Assembly (NCBI GenBank): GCA_021163905.1
Contig: JAGGTG010000015.1
Location: forward strand, 1-14,991
Source: Candidatus Aerophobota bacterium
Lineage (GTDB): Bacteria > Aerophobota > Aerophobia > Aerophobales > B3-G15
Direction of reading: 5' to 3'
DNA length: 14,991 nt
Shown: positions 1-5,703 of the stretch, piece by piece
Layout of the letters: each line of letters starts with the position of its first letter
Position numbering within the stretch: position 1 is the first letter of the stretch
Translations under genes and position numbers: made by a program
The notes under the pieces: generated by a model
Databases searched by the model: none
Told to the model about the DNA's origin: nothing
The model's input: only the letters and a program-made list of their open reading frames with translations

Positions 1-468
1 GTATTTTTCCCCTGGAGTATCTGCCGGAAAACCAAGAGGCAAAAGTGCAACAACCTTATACCCTCTGGGAATATTTAAAATCCTTTTGACCTCATCCTGG
101 TAAAATGCCCCAATCCAGCAAGTTCCAAGCCCTTCCTCTACTGCTACAAGAGTCATGTGATCAACAGCTATTGCAAGATCAACCGCATAAGCGGGAACCT
201 CGCAGCGCATAACATACTCAGGTTGAAGAGCCACAGCAGCAATTACCACTGGAGCCTCACCAACAAAGTACTGATCAGCAGCAGCCTTTGCTAACTCCTT
301 TCTGCGTGCCGCATCCCTTACCACAACGAACTTCCAGTTTTGAGAATTTCTTGCTGAGGGAGCAAGGCGAGCTGCCTCTAAAATTTTTTTTAATTTTTCA
401 TCTGGTACCGGATCCTTTCTATAGGATCGAACACTTCTTCTTTTCCTGATAGCTTCCATCACATCCAT
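1..468 (-). CDS. Nitroreductase family protein, C-terminus cut by window edge
   Basis: FMN-dependent nitroreductase-like oxidoreductase, likely cytoplasmic, reducing nitro compounds, quinones or flavin-type substrates with NAD(P)H; the true substrate cannot be read from sequence. I translated 156 codons from an ATG at 466-468, open to the window edge, so the last residues are missing. The N-terminus reads MDVMEAIRKRRSVRSY, containing the basic KRRS-x-R element that contacts FMN phosphate in this family. ILEAARLAPSARNSQNW, EEGLGTCWIGAF and DEVKRIL follow, all typical of the fold. A strong Shine-Dalgarno (GGAGGT, complement of 474-479) precedes the ATG. The gene is divergent from, and clearly paralogous to, the nitroreductase at 936-1439, with a repeat element between them. 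Family assignment is firm; the specific function is unknown. Confidence 0.9.
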   Translation of the reverse strand, partial: MDVMEAIRKRRSVRSYRKDPVPDEKLKKILEAARLAPSARNSQNWKFVVVRDAARRKELAKAAADQYFVGEAPVVIAAVALQPEYVMRCEVPAYAVDLAIAVDHMTLVAVEEGLGTCWIGAFYQDEVKRILNIPRGYKVVALLPLGFPADTPGEKY

Positions 469-503
469 TTTTTACCTCCCGCTCAGCATGATTTACTGCT
501 TTC

Positions 504-532
504 ATCTTAAAAAAATTTTTGCTATGCGTCAA
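504..532 (-). promoter_or_regulatory. Putative promoter of the minus-strand nitroreductase
   Basis: On the minus strand TTGACG (527-532) is followed after 17 bp by TAAGAT (504-509), about 36 bp upstream of the ATG at 468. The -35 box is good; the -10 box matches the TATAAT consensus at 4 of 6 positions. The -35 hexamer is the outermost sequence of the left end of the MITE-like element. Inferred from consensus only. Confidence 0.45.
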
Positions 533-867
533 TTTCAAAAGCAGACATTGGGACACTTTTTGATAACTATGTGGCTCCTGGGTATTCTTGCAGGAGTATT
601 GAGGGGGAAAACATTCCCCTCAACGCTTGCGCTGCTCCCCCTAAAAGGGGCTCTCTGGGTATCCCACGGAAACCGGCCTCGCTATAGTTTGGTATCACCT
701 CTAACTTTACTGCAGCTCGGCCTCCCGCTTTTTGGCTGTGCTATACTCTGGTGAAGGGCAAAATCATCTGCTCGCCAAAAAGAGGGTTTCCTTAGGGATA
801 CCCAGGAGCCCTTAAAATAGAAAGTCTTATGAAAAATGTCCCAATTTCAGAAAATGAGGAATTGACA
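527..867 (+). mobile_element. MITE-like non-coding repeat element, copy 1 (complete)
   Basis: A structured repeat of about 341 bp with no credible gene. Read inward, the left end is CGTCAATT...ATTGGGACA (527-555) and the right end TGTCAATT...AATTGGGACA (867 down to 837). The TTGGGACA block thus sits 21-23 nt inside each end, and both ends continue into a second inverted block, GGCTCCTGGGTAT. Inside are a hairpin (TTGAGGGG/CCCCTCAA around 599-623) and a GC-richer core ending in CTGCAGCTCGGCCTCC. The same core and right end recur in inverted orientation at 14728-14991. Terminal inverted repeats, small size, lack of coding capacity and dispersed copies fit a non-autonomous mobile element. No transposase with matching ends is in the window, and no clear target-site duplication was found. 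An 88-residue reading frame across it (488-754) looks accidental. Confidence 0.75.
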
Positions 868-889
868 TTGGGAGAAATAGGGCTATAGT
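862..889 (+). promoter_or_regulatory. Putative sigma-70-type promoter of nitroreductase 2
   Basis: TTGACA (862-867), a 16 bp spacer and TATAGT (884-889). Transcription would begin near 896, about 40 bp before the ATG at 936. The -35 box is the outermost hexamer of the MITE-like element and the -10 box is in flanking DNA. Confidence 0.6.
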
Positions 890-935
890 ATTTATTTGAA
901 ATAGCTCTCAATGATAAGCAAACAGGAGGAGACGG

Positions 936-1439
936 ATGGAATTTTACGAAGTGATAAAAAAACGCAGGAGTATAAGAAAATATCAGGATAAACCAGTAGA
1001 GGAGGATAAACTCCAGAGAATCCTGGAGGCAGCTCGTCTTGCTCCCTCAGCTGCAAATCATCAACCCTGGGAGTTTGTGGTAATTAAAACAGAAAAGATA
1101 AAAAAGGAATTTAAAAAAGCTTATGATAGAGAATGGTTCTGGCAGGCTCCTCTTGTCATTTGTGCCTGTGGTTTAAAAAATGAGGCCTGGAAAAGATTTG
1201 ATGGAAAAAGTTATTTAGACGTTGATATAGCTATAGCTATGGATCATCTTATTCTGGCAGCTACAGCTGAAGGACTTGGAACCTGCTGGATAGCTGCATT
1301 TAATCCCTATGAGGTAAAAAGAATACTCGGGTTATCAGATGATATGGAACCCATTGTTCTCACACCTCTTGGTTATCCTGCTGTTTCTCCTCAACCTACC
1401 TACAGAAAACCTCTAAAAGAGATAGTGAGAAGACTGTAA
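936..1439 (+). CDS. Nitroreductase family protein (complete)
   Basis: A 167-residue FMN-dependent nitroreductase-type oxidoreductase, a normal length for the short single-domain members. Residues 1-16 hold the KKRRSIRKY element for FMN phosphate, then ILEAARLAPSAANHQPWEF (about 30-48), then AEGLGTCWIAAF (about 111-122) and the EVKRIL helix, ending in LTPLGYPA. The ATG is set by a strong AGGAGG (924-929) six bases upstream. It shares many blocks with the divergent nitroreductase at 1-468 (ILEAARLAPSA, EGLGTCWI, EVKRIL), so the two are probably paralogues. The helicase gene begins 26 bp after its stop on the same strand and may be co-transcribed. The electron acceptor cannot be told. Confidence 0.93.
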   Translation: MEFYEVIKKRRSIRKYQDKPVEEDKLQRILEAARLAPSAANHQPWEFVVIKTEKIKKEFKKAYDREWFWQAPLVICACGLKNEAWKRFDGKSYLDVDIAIAMDHLILAATAEGLGTCWIAAFNPYEVKRILGLSDDMEPIVLTPLGYPAVSPQPTYRKPLKEIVRRL

Positions 1440-1465
1440 TAATTAATAAAAAAAGGAAGTTTCGT

Positions 1466-3499
1466 TTGCATGTGAATAAATTTATTTTAAAAGGTATAGG
1501 GAATAACTCTTTCAGAATAAATTATGAGGCAAGTTTAAATAAACAACAACTTGAGGCTGTAACAGCGGGTAAAGGGCCTATTCTTGTAATTGCAGGGGCA
1601 GGAAGCGGAAAAACAAGAACCATAACCTACCGGGTAGCCTGGCTTCTTGACTGCGGAGTCCCTCCGGAAAGAATACTCCTTTTGACTTTCACCAATAAGG
1701 CAGCAAAGGAGATGCTTCACAGAGTGGAACACCTTCTCTCCGGTGAAGCCCGAAAAATATGGGGGGGTACCTTCCATCATATAGGAAATCTGATCCTCAG
1801 AAGATATGCCCATCTTTTGGGATACAATAATAATTACACTATAATAGACAGGGAAGATTCAAGAGACCTTCTGGATCTTTGCCTTACCGATCTCAATATA
1901 GATATTAAAAAAAGAAGGTTCCCAAAATCTGATATCTTATCCGATATTATAAGTTTAGCTATCAGTACTGAAGAAAATGTTGAAAAAATTGTAAAAGGCA
2001 AGTATCCTTTTTTCTCTGAGCAAATTGATGAAATCAAAAGAGTTTTAGAAAGCTATCAAAACCGAAAAAGGAAACTTAACCTTATGGATTTTGATGATCT
2101 TCTTCTCAACTGGAAAAAACTTCTCATAGAGTATCCGGATATAAAGGATATTTATTCAGAGAATTTTTTACATATACTTGTCGATGAATATCAGGATACA
2201 AATAAACTCCAGAGCGAAATTATAGATCTTATGGCCTCGTATCATCGTAACATCATGGTAGTGGGAGATGACTCACAAAGTATATATTCCTTTCGAGGAG
2301 CAAATTTTGCCAATATAATAGATTTCCCGAAAAGATACCCTGATGCTAAGATTTTCAAGTTAGAGATAAACTACAGGAGCACACCGCATATTCTCTGGTT
2401 AACTAACTGCATTATTGCTGGCAACAAAAAACAGTTTCCAAAGAAACTCCGTGCGGTAAAAAAGGGTAATTTCAAACCGGTATTTGTTCCCTTAAGAAGT
2501 GTTAATCAACAAGCTGAATTTGTGGCACAGAGAATACTTGAGATAAGAGACGAGGGGAGATCGCTAAAGGATATAGCAGTTTTGTATCGTTCTCATTATC
2601 ATTCCCTGGAACTTCAGATGGAACTGACAAGAAGAGGTATACCTTTTGTGGTAAGATCAGGGCTCAGGTTTTTTGAAAGAGCCCATATTAAAGATGTTAC
2701 TGCCTATCTTAAAATAATACTAAATCCAAGGGATGAGCTTTCCTGGAAAAGGCTACTTAAGATGCTGCCAGGAGTTGGGAATGTTACTGCTGACAGGATA
2801 TGGAAAGATATATCAGGAAGTGATAAACCCCTTGAAAGAGTAAAATCAAAGCAGATTTTGGATGTTTTTTCTCGAAAAATTCCAAAGGAATGGAAAAAAT
2901 TTACCGATCTCATCTTATCCCTGCAGGATGACTCTCTCAGAAAAAATCCGGGTGGAATGATCCAATTTATCCTGCAGCAAGGGTATAAGGAGTATCTTCA
3001 ATCAAAGTATCCAGATTACGAGGAAAGAATTGAGGATCTTAATCAACTGTCAAGTTTTGCCCGTGATTATTCATCCCTGAAAAGCTTTTTATCCGAGCTT
3101 GCCCTTTTAGGAAGTGTCGAATCAGAAACAGTACTAACAGGGGGAGACGAAGACGAATGTGTGATCTTATCCACTGTTCATCAAGCCAAAGGACTGGAAT
3201 GGCCGGTTGTATTTGTTATATGGCTTGCCGATGGTCGTTTCCCGGCAGCCAAGGCTTTAAGAAATCCTGAAAACCTTGAGGAGGAGAGAAGGCTTCTTTA
3301 TGTAGCAACAACAAGAGCTAAGGAGGAGCTTTATCTTTGTTATCCTATTATCGGAGGGAACTGGCGTCAGGCTACCATTATGAAGCCCTCACGTTTTTTA
3401 AAGGAGATTGATGAGGATACTTACGAGCAGTGGATTGTAGATGAGGAAGTTGAGACACTTCTTGAGAGAATGGAAAAGAGAGATTACCTTCTTGATTAA
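1466..3499 (+). CDS. pcrA: PcrA/UvrD-type superfamily 1A DNA helicase
   Basis: ATP-dependent 3'-5' DNA helicase of the UvrD/PcrA/Rep group, acting in DNA repair and in clearing replication or transcription obstacles. The 677 residues carry the full SF1A motif set: Q-motif LNKQQ (24-28), Walker A GAGSGKT (44-50), Ia TFTNKAAKEM (75-84), Ib GGTFHHIGNLILRR (101-114), DEYQD box (241-245), motif III VVGDDSQSIYSFRGA (266-280), NYRST (303-307), TVHQAKGLEW (near 567) and YVATTRAKEE (near 610). A TTG start at 1466 is preferred because GGAAG (1455-1459) is six bases upstream; an in-frame GTG at 1472 is the alternative. The nearby ATG at 1470 is out of frame. It is slightly shorter than E. coli UvrD. The stop runs straight into the 9-nt repeat tract with no visible intrinsic terminator. 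UvrD, PcrA and Rep cannot be separated here. Confidence 0.94.
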   Translation: MHVNKFILKGIGNNSFRINYEASLNKQQLEAVTAGKGPILVIAGAGSGKTRTITYRVAWLLDCGVPPERILLLTFTNKAAKEMLHRVEHLLSGEARKIWGGTFHHIGNLILRRYAHLLGYNNNYTIIDREDSRDLLDLCLTDLNIDIKKRRFPKSDILSDIISLAISTEENVEKIVKGKYPFFSEQIDEIKRVLESYQNRKRKLNLMDFDDLLLNWKKLLIEYPDIKDIYSENFLHILVDEYQDTNKLQSEIIDLMASYHRNIMVVGDDSQSIYSFRGANFANIIDFPKRYPDAKIFKLEINYRSTPHILWLTNCIIAGNKKQFPKKLRAVKKGNFKPVFVPLRSVNQQAEFVAQRILEIRDEGRSLKDIAVLYRSHYHSLELQMELTRRGIPFVVRSGLRFFERAHIKDVTAYLKIILNPRDELSWKRLLKMLPGVGNVTADRIWKDISGSDKPLERVKSKQILDVFSRKIPKEWKKFTDLILSLQDDSLRKNPGGMIQFILQQGYKEYLQSKYPDYEERIEDLNQLSSFARDYSSLKSFLSELALLGSVESETVLTGGDEDECVILSTVHQAKGLEWPVVFVIWLADGRFPAAKALRNPENLEEERRLLYVATTRAKEELYLCYPIIGGNWRQATIMKPSRFLKEIDEDTYEQWIVDEEVETLLERMEKRDYLLD

Positions 3500-3500
3500 A

Positions 3501-3793
3501 TCTCGTCTGTTTCGTCTGTCTCGTCTTTTTCGTCTATTTCGTCTATTTCGTCTATTTCGTCTATCTCGTCTATCTCGTCCATTTCGTCTATCTCGTCCAT
3601 TTCGTCTATCTGGTGTATTTGGTTACTTTGGTTTGTTTGGTGTATTTGGTTACTTTAGTTTGTCTGGTGAGTCAGGTCGTTGAGTCTGTTTCGTCTGTTT
3701 GGTTTGTCTCGTCTATCTCGTCCTTTTCGTCTGTTTCGTCTATCTGGTCGTTGGGTCGAGGGGTCTGTTGGGTCGTTGGGTCTATTTCGTCTA
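3501..3793 (+). repeat. Degenerate 9-nt tandem repeat tract (TTTCGTCTA type)
   Basis: About 33 head-to-tail units begin two bases after the helicase stop. The first 20 units (3501-3680) keep an exact 9-nt register with consensus T-(T/C)-T-(C/G)-G-T-(C/T/G)-T-A; GT at unit positions 5-6 is almost invariant. Early units read TTTCGTCTA or TCTCGTCTA, middle ones TTTGGTTAC or TTTGGTGTA, and later ones mix 8- and 9-nt units such as TGGGTCGT. Because 9 is a multiple of 3, the tract stays open in some frames and produces spurious low-complexity reading frames (F/S-R-L/P triplets). It lies in the gap between two convergent genes. Function unknown. Confidence 0.9.
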
Positions 3794-3801
3794 AAGCAAC
3801 G

Positions 3802-3836
3802 TTGAACGTAGAACCTCGAACGTGGAACATAGAACG
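3802..3836 (+). repeat. 7-nt tandem repeat, five units of T-N-GAAC-R/C
   Basis: Five consecutive heptamers: TTGAACG, TAGAACC, TCGAACG, TGGAACA, TAGAACG. GAAC is invariant and the second base varies. The block lies eight bases after the 9-nt tract and has a different period. Function unknown; visible directly in the sequence. Confidence 0.8.
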
Positions 3837-3858
3837 CATCTACATATTTACACATCGA

Positions 3859-3902
3859 CTTAACTAACAAACCGATCAACCAAACAACTGATCTAACCAA
3901 TA
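3859..3902 (-). repeat. Degenerate GTT-rich (AAC on + strand) repeat tract
   Basis: Read on the minus strand, this 44 bp stretch is a run of GGTT/AGTT/TGTT words spaced mostly 8-9 nt, then 4-5 nt. It resembles the TTTGGTTAC units of the 3501-3793 tract on the opposite strand. It lies directly after the tsaD stop on the minus strand, so each convergent gene is followed by a GT-rich tract in its own sense strand. Interval 3837-3858 between the tracts shows nothing I recognise. Confidence 0.5.
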
Positions 3903-4913
3903 TTATTTATTTATCCCTATTCCAAGATTAGCCTGTGCTTCCACAGAAAGAGAGGAAATTTCTCCCCTTTTTATCTTTTCATAGGCAAGTGCAGCTACCA
4001 TTGCCGCATTATCGGTGCAAAGTTCTGGAGGAGGAATTAATAAATCAACATCTTCTAAATTTCTGAAAAGAAAATCCTTGATAAACTTATTTGAGGCAAC
4101 TCCTCCCCCTATAATTACTCTTTTTACTTTTCTCAAAGATACCGCCTTTTTTATTCTATCCAGAATAATATTTGCCACCTGTAGTTGAAAACCGGCCGCT
4201 ATGTCCTCCACAGGGATCCTTAATTTTTTATCTCTCATCTCTTTTATTTTATAAATTACCGCTGTTTTCAATCCACTAAAACTAAAATCAAGAGTACCTT
4301 CTTCCTTGAAATGGGGCAAAGGGAATTTTATTTTATAAGGATCCCCTTTTTTAGCTATTTTTTCAATTATCGGTCCTCCTGGATATCCAAGATCAAGAGC
4401 TCTTGCTATTTTATCAAAAGCCTCACCAGCTGCGTCGTCTCTGGTGGATCCAAGAAGCTCGCATTCTCTTTTTTCCGAAAGATAAACAAGCTCGGTATGC
4501 CCTCCGGATATGATAAGGCCAACAAAAGGAGGGTAAAATGAGGGATTTTGAATAAGACCGGCATAAAGATGAGCTTCCAGGTGATTTATCCCAACAAACG
4601 GAATATTCAGGGATAAAGCTATTCCCTTTGCTACAGTAACTCCTACAAGTAAGGATCCCAAAAGGCCAGGGCCAATAGTGGCACCAACAGCATTTAAATC
4701 TTTGAAACAGATCCCTGCCTTTTTAAGAGCTTTATCTAAAAGTAAAAGAATTACCTCAAGGTGTTTTCTCGAGGCAACCTCAGGAACTACTCCATAGAAT
4801 TGTTTGTGCAACTCTACCTGAGAGGCAACAAGGTTTGAGCGTATTTTTCCACCATTTTCCACAACAGCTACTGCTGTTTCATCACAGGAGGTTTCTATCC
4901 CAAGTATAAGCAT
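3903..4913 (-). CDS. tsaD: tRNA N6-threonylcarbamoyladenosine synthase catalytic subunit TsaD
   Basis: TsaD (Kae1/Gcp family) transfers threonylcarbamoyl from threonylcarbamoyl-AMP to A37 of ANN-decoding tRNAs, working in bacteria with TsaB and TsaE; neither partner gene is in the window. The 336 residues match the usual bacterial length. Visible landmarks are LGIETSCDET near the N-terminus, VPEVASRKH, the metal-binding H-x3-H pair in INHLEAH (near residue 110), ISGGHTEL, DDAAGEAFDK and GYPGGP, then SFSGLKTA, IGGGVASN and CTDNAAM. All key residues appear intact. The ATG at 4911-4913 follows the upstream peptidase stop by 11 bp, with GAAGAG as a modest ribosome site, so the two genes form an operon. 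The stop abuts the minus-strand GTT tract. Confidence 0.97.
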   Translation of the reverse strand: MLILGIETSCDETAVAVVENGGKIRSNLVASQVELHKQFYGVVPEVASRKHLEVILLLLDKALKKAGICFKDLNAVGATIGPGLLGSLLVGVTVAKGIALSLNIPFVGINHLEAHLYAGLIQNPSFYPPFVGLIISGGHTELVYLSEKRECELLGSTRDDAAGEAFDKIARALDLGYPGGPIIEKIAKKGDPYKIKFPLPHFKEEGTLDFSFSGLKTAVIYKIKEMRDKKLRIPVEDIAAGFQLQVANIILDRIKKAVSLRKVKRVIIGGGVASNKFIKDFLFRNLEDVDLLIPPPELCTDNAAMVAALAYEKIKRGEISSLSVEAQANLGIGINK

Positions 4914-4924
4914 AATTTTCTCTT

Positions 4925-5395
4925 CTATTTATAGATTTCTCTCAGAATACACTCAATTATTGCTGGTAATTTTTCGCTTAAAGCAGGGGAAAGCCCTATT
5001 CCCCATTTTATTTCTCCAGGTTCGACACCTATTATCACAACTTCTTCGGATATTCCCCTGTACTCTAAAATATCCAGAATATCTGCAATACCCATCTCGT
5101 GAACAGAAAAAAACCTCTCCCTGCATTCTCTCAGCTCATCAAGAGATAAACGATAAATATCTCCAGCTTCTCCTCCTCCTTTAACGGCATCAACAATTAT
5201 CACCTTTTTTCTTCCCGCAATATATGAAACAAGGGGAAAGGTGGCAACACCCATATCCAGTATTTCAACATTATCCGGAAGTTTTAATTTCTGCAGCTCC
5301 TTTATTGTATGAACGCCTATTCCTTCATCTCCTAAAAGTATATTTCCCACTCCAACTACCAGTATACTCTCCGGATTTTTTTCTCCTTTTTTCAT
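4925..5395 (-). CDS. Hydrogenase-maturation-type peptidase (HyaD/HycI/HoxW family, M52)
   Basis: Nickel-dependent endopeptidase family whose members trim the C-terminus of the large subunit of [NiFe] hydrogenases after nickel insertion. The 156 residues fit the family (about 150-200). GVGNILLGDEGIGVHTIKEL (residues about 16-35) contains the G-x-GN-x-L-x-x-DEG-x-G signature whose acidic residue binds nickel. DMGVATFPLV and VDAVKGGG (near 73-80) correspond to the second conserved acidic region, and FSVHEMG holds the conserved histidine. No hydrogenase subunit genes are in the window, so its substrate must be encoded elsewhere, or it is a divergent relative. The ATG at 5395 has almost no Shine-Dalgarno. 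The promoter is at 5432-5459, just outside the IS91 element, and tsaD follows 11 bp downstream. Confidence 0.85.
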   Translation of the reverse strand: MKKGEKNPESILVVGVGNILLGDEGIGVHTIKELQKLKLPDNVEILDMGVATFPLVSYIAGRKKVIIVDAVKGGGEAGDIYRLSLDELRECRERFFSVHEMGIADILDILEYRGISEEVVIIGVEPGEIKWGIGLSPALSEKLPAIIECILREIYK

Positions 5396-5431
5396 CTTTT
5401 TAAAATATTATTTAATAGGTGAACAAGTGGT

Positions 5432-5459
5432 ATTCTAATCACATTAGATTTTGCGTCAA
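5432..5459 (-). promoter_or_regulatory. Putative promoter of the peptidase-tsaD operon
   Basis: On the minus strand TTGACG (5454-5459), a 16 bp spacer and TAGAAT (5432-5437), about 37 bp upstream of the ATG at 5395. The TTG of the -35 box is part of the CTTG tetranucleotide (5457-5460) that borders the IS91-family element. Confidence 0.6.
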
Positions 5460-5460
5460 G

Positions 5461-5492
5461 TAAAGCTCCTCGCCTGCGGCGAGGAGGACTTT
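5461..5492. other. Strong hairpin at the IS91 origin-side end
   Basis: CTCCTCGCC and GGCGAGGAG form a perfect 9 bp stem with a three-base loop (5466-5486). Outer TAAAG/CTTTA pairs extend it to 5461-5492 across a two-base bulge. It lies 4 bp past the stop of the zinc-ribbon ORF and next to CTTG. The likely role is origin-end recognition by the HUH transposase. It could also help terminate transposase transcripts, but the following T run is short. Confidence 0.65.
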
Positions 5493-5496
5493 AAAT

Positions 5497-5703
5497 CTAC
5501 TCTTTCTCTTTAGGTTTCATAGGAGTCCCACAATTGGTACAGACAAAAAGAGTTTCTCCACCAGGGTGGGAGTTTTTCCCTTTGGTGAAATCATAAACTA
5601 TATCACTGGGAATAGCCTGTTCTTTCTTACATTGTGGGCAATAGAAGCTGATGATACCTTGGAGATTCCTCTTGTTCTTTTTCTTTTTGAAAGGATTGAG
5701 CAT
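5497..5703 (-). CDS. Small zinc-ribbon protein overlapping the IS91 transposase end
   Basis: A 68-residue ORF, MLNPFKKKKN...PKEKE, in the +1 frame relative to the transposase; its first 77 bp overlap the transposase 3' end. It has a basic N-terminus (FKKKKNKR), then CPQC (22-25) and CTNC (55-58), forming a four-cysteine zinc ribbon. A clear GGAGG (5710-5714) six bases before the ATG at 5701-5703 supports independent initiation by translational coupling. The longer in-frame version starting at 5781 has no such site. I do not know a named family. It might be a DNA- or RNA-binding accessory of the element. A fusion to the transposase would need a +1 (or -2) shift near an A-rich stretch, which I consider less likely. 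Confidence 0.65.
   Translation of the reverse strand: MLNPFKKKKNKRNLQGIISFYCPQCKKEQAIPSDIVYDFTKGKNSHPGGETLFVCTNCGTPMKPKEKE

Noticed and set aside
488..754. An 88-residue open reading frame on the + strand
   Set aside because: It lies mostly inside the structured repeat element, has no ribosome site, and the divergence in copy 2 shows no coding pattern.
544..873. GACATTGGGA at 544-553 and 864-873 as a direct repeat flanking the element
   Set aside because: The left copy is inside the terminal TTGGGACA block and the right copy is at a different position relative to the end, so they are not equivalent flanks.
3501..3793. CRISPR array
   Set aside because: Units are contiguous 8-9 nt words with no longer conserved repeat and no unique spacers, and no cas genes are nearby.
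3441..3900. Low-complexity reading frames rich in F/S-R-L triplets, and opposite-strand frames over the same interval
   Set aside because: They are products of the 9-nt tandem repeat, whose period keeps frames open; there are no ribosome sites or recognisable domains.
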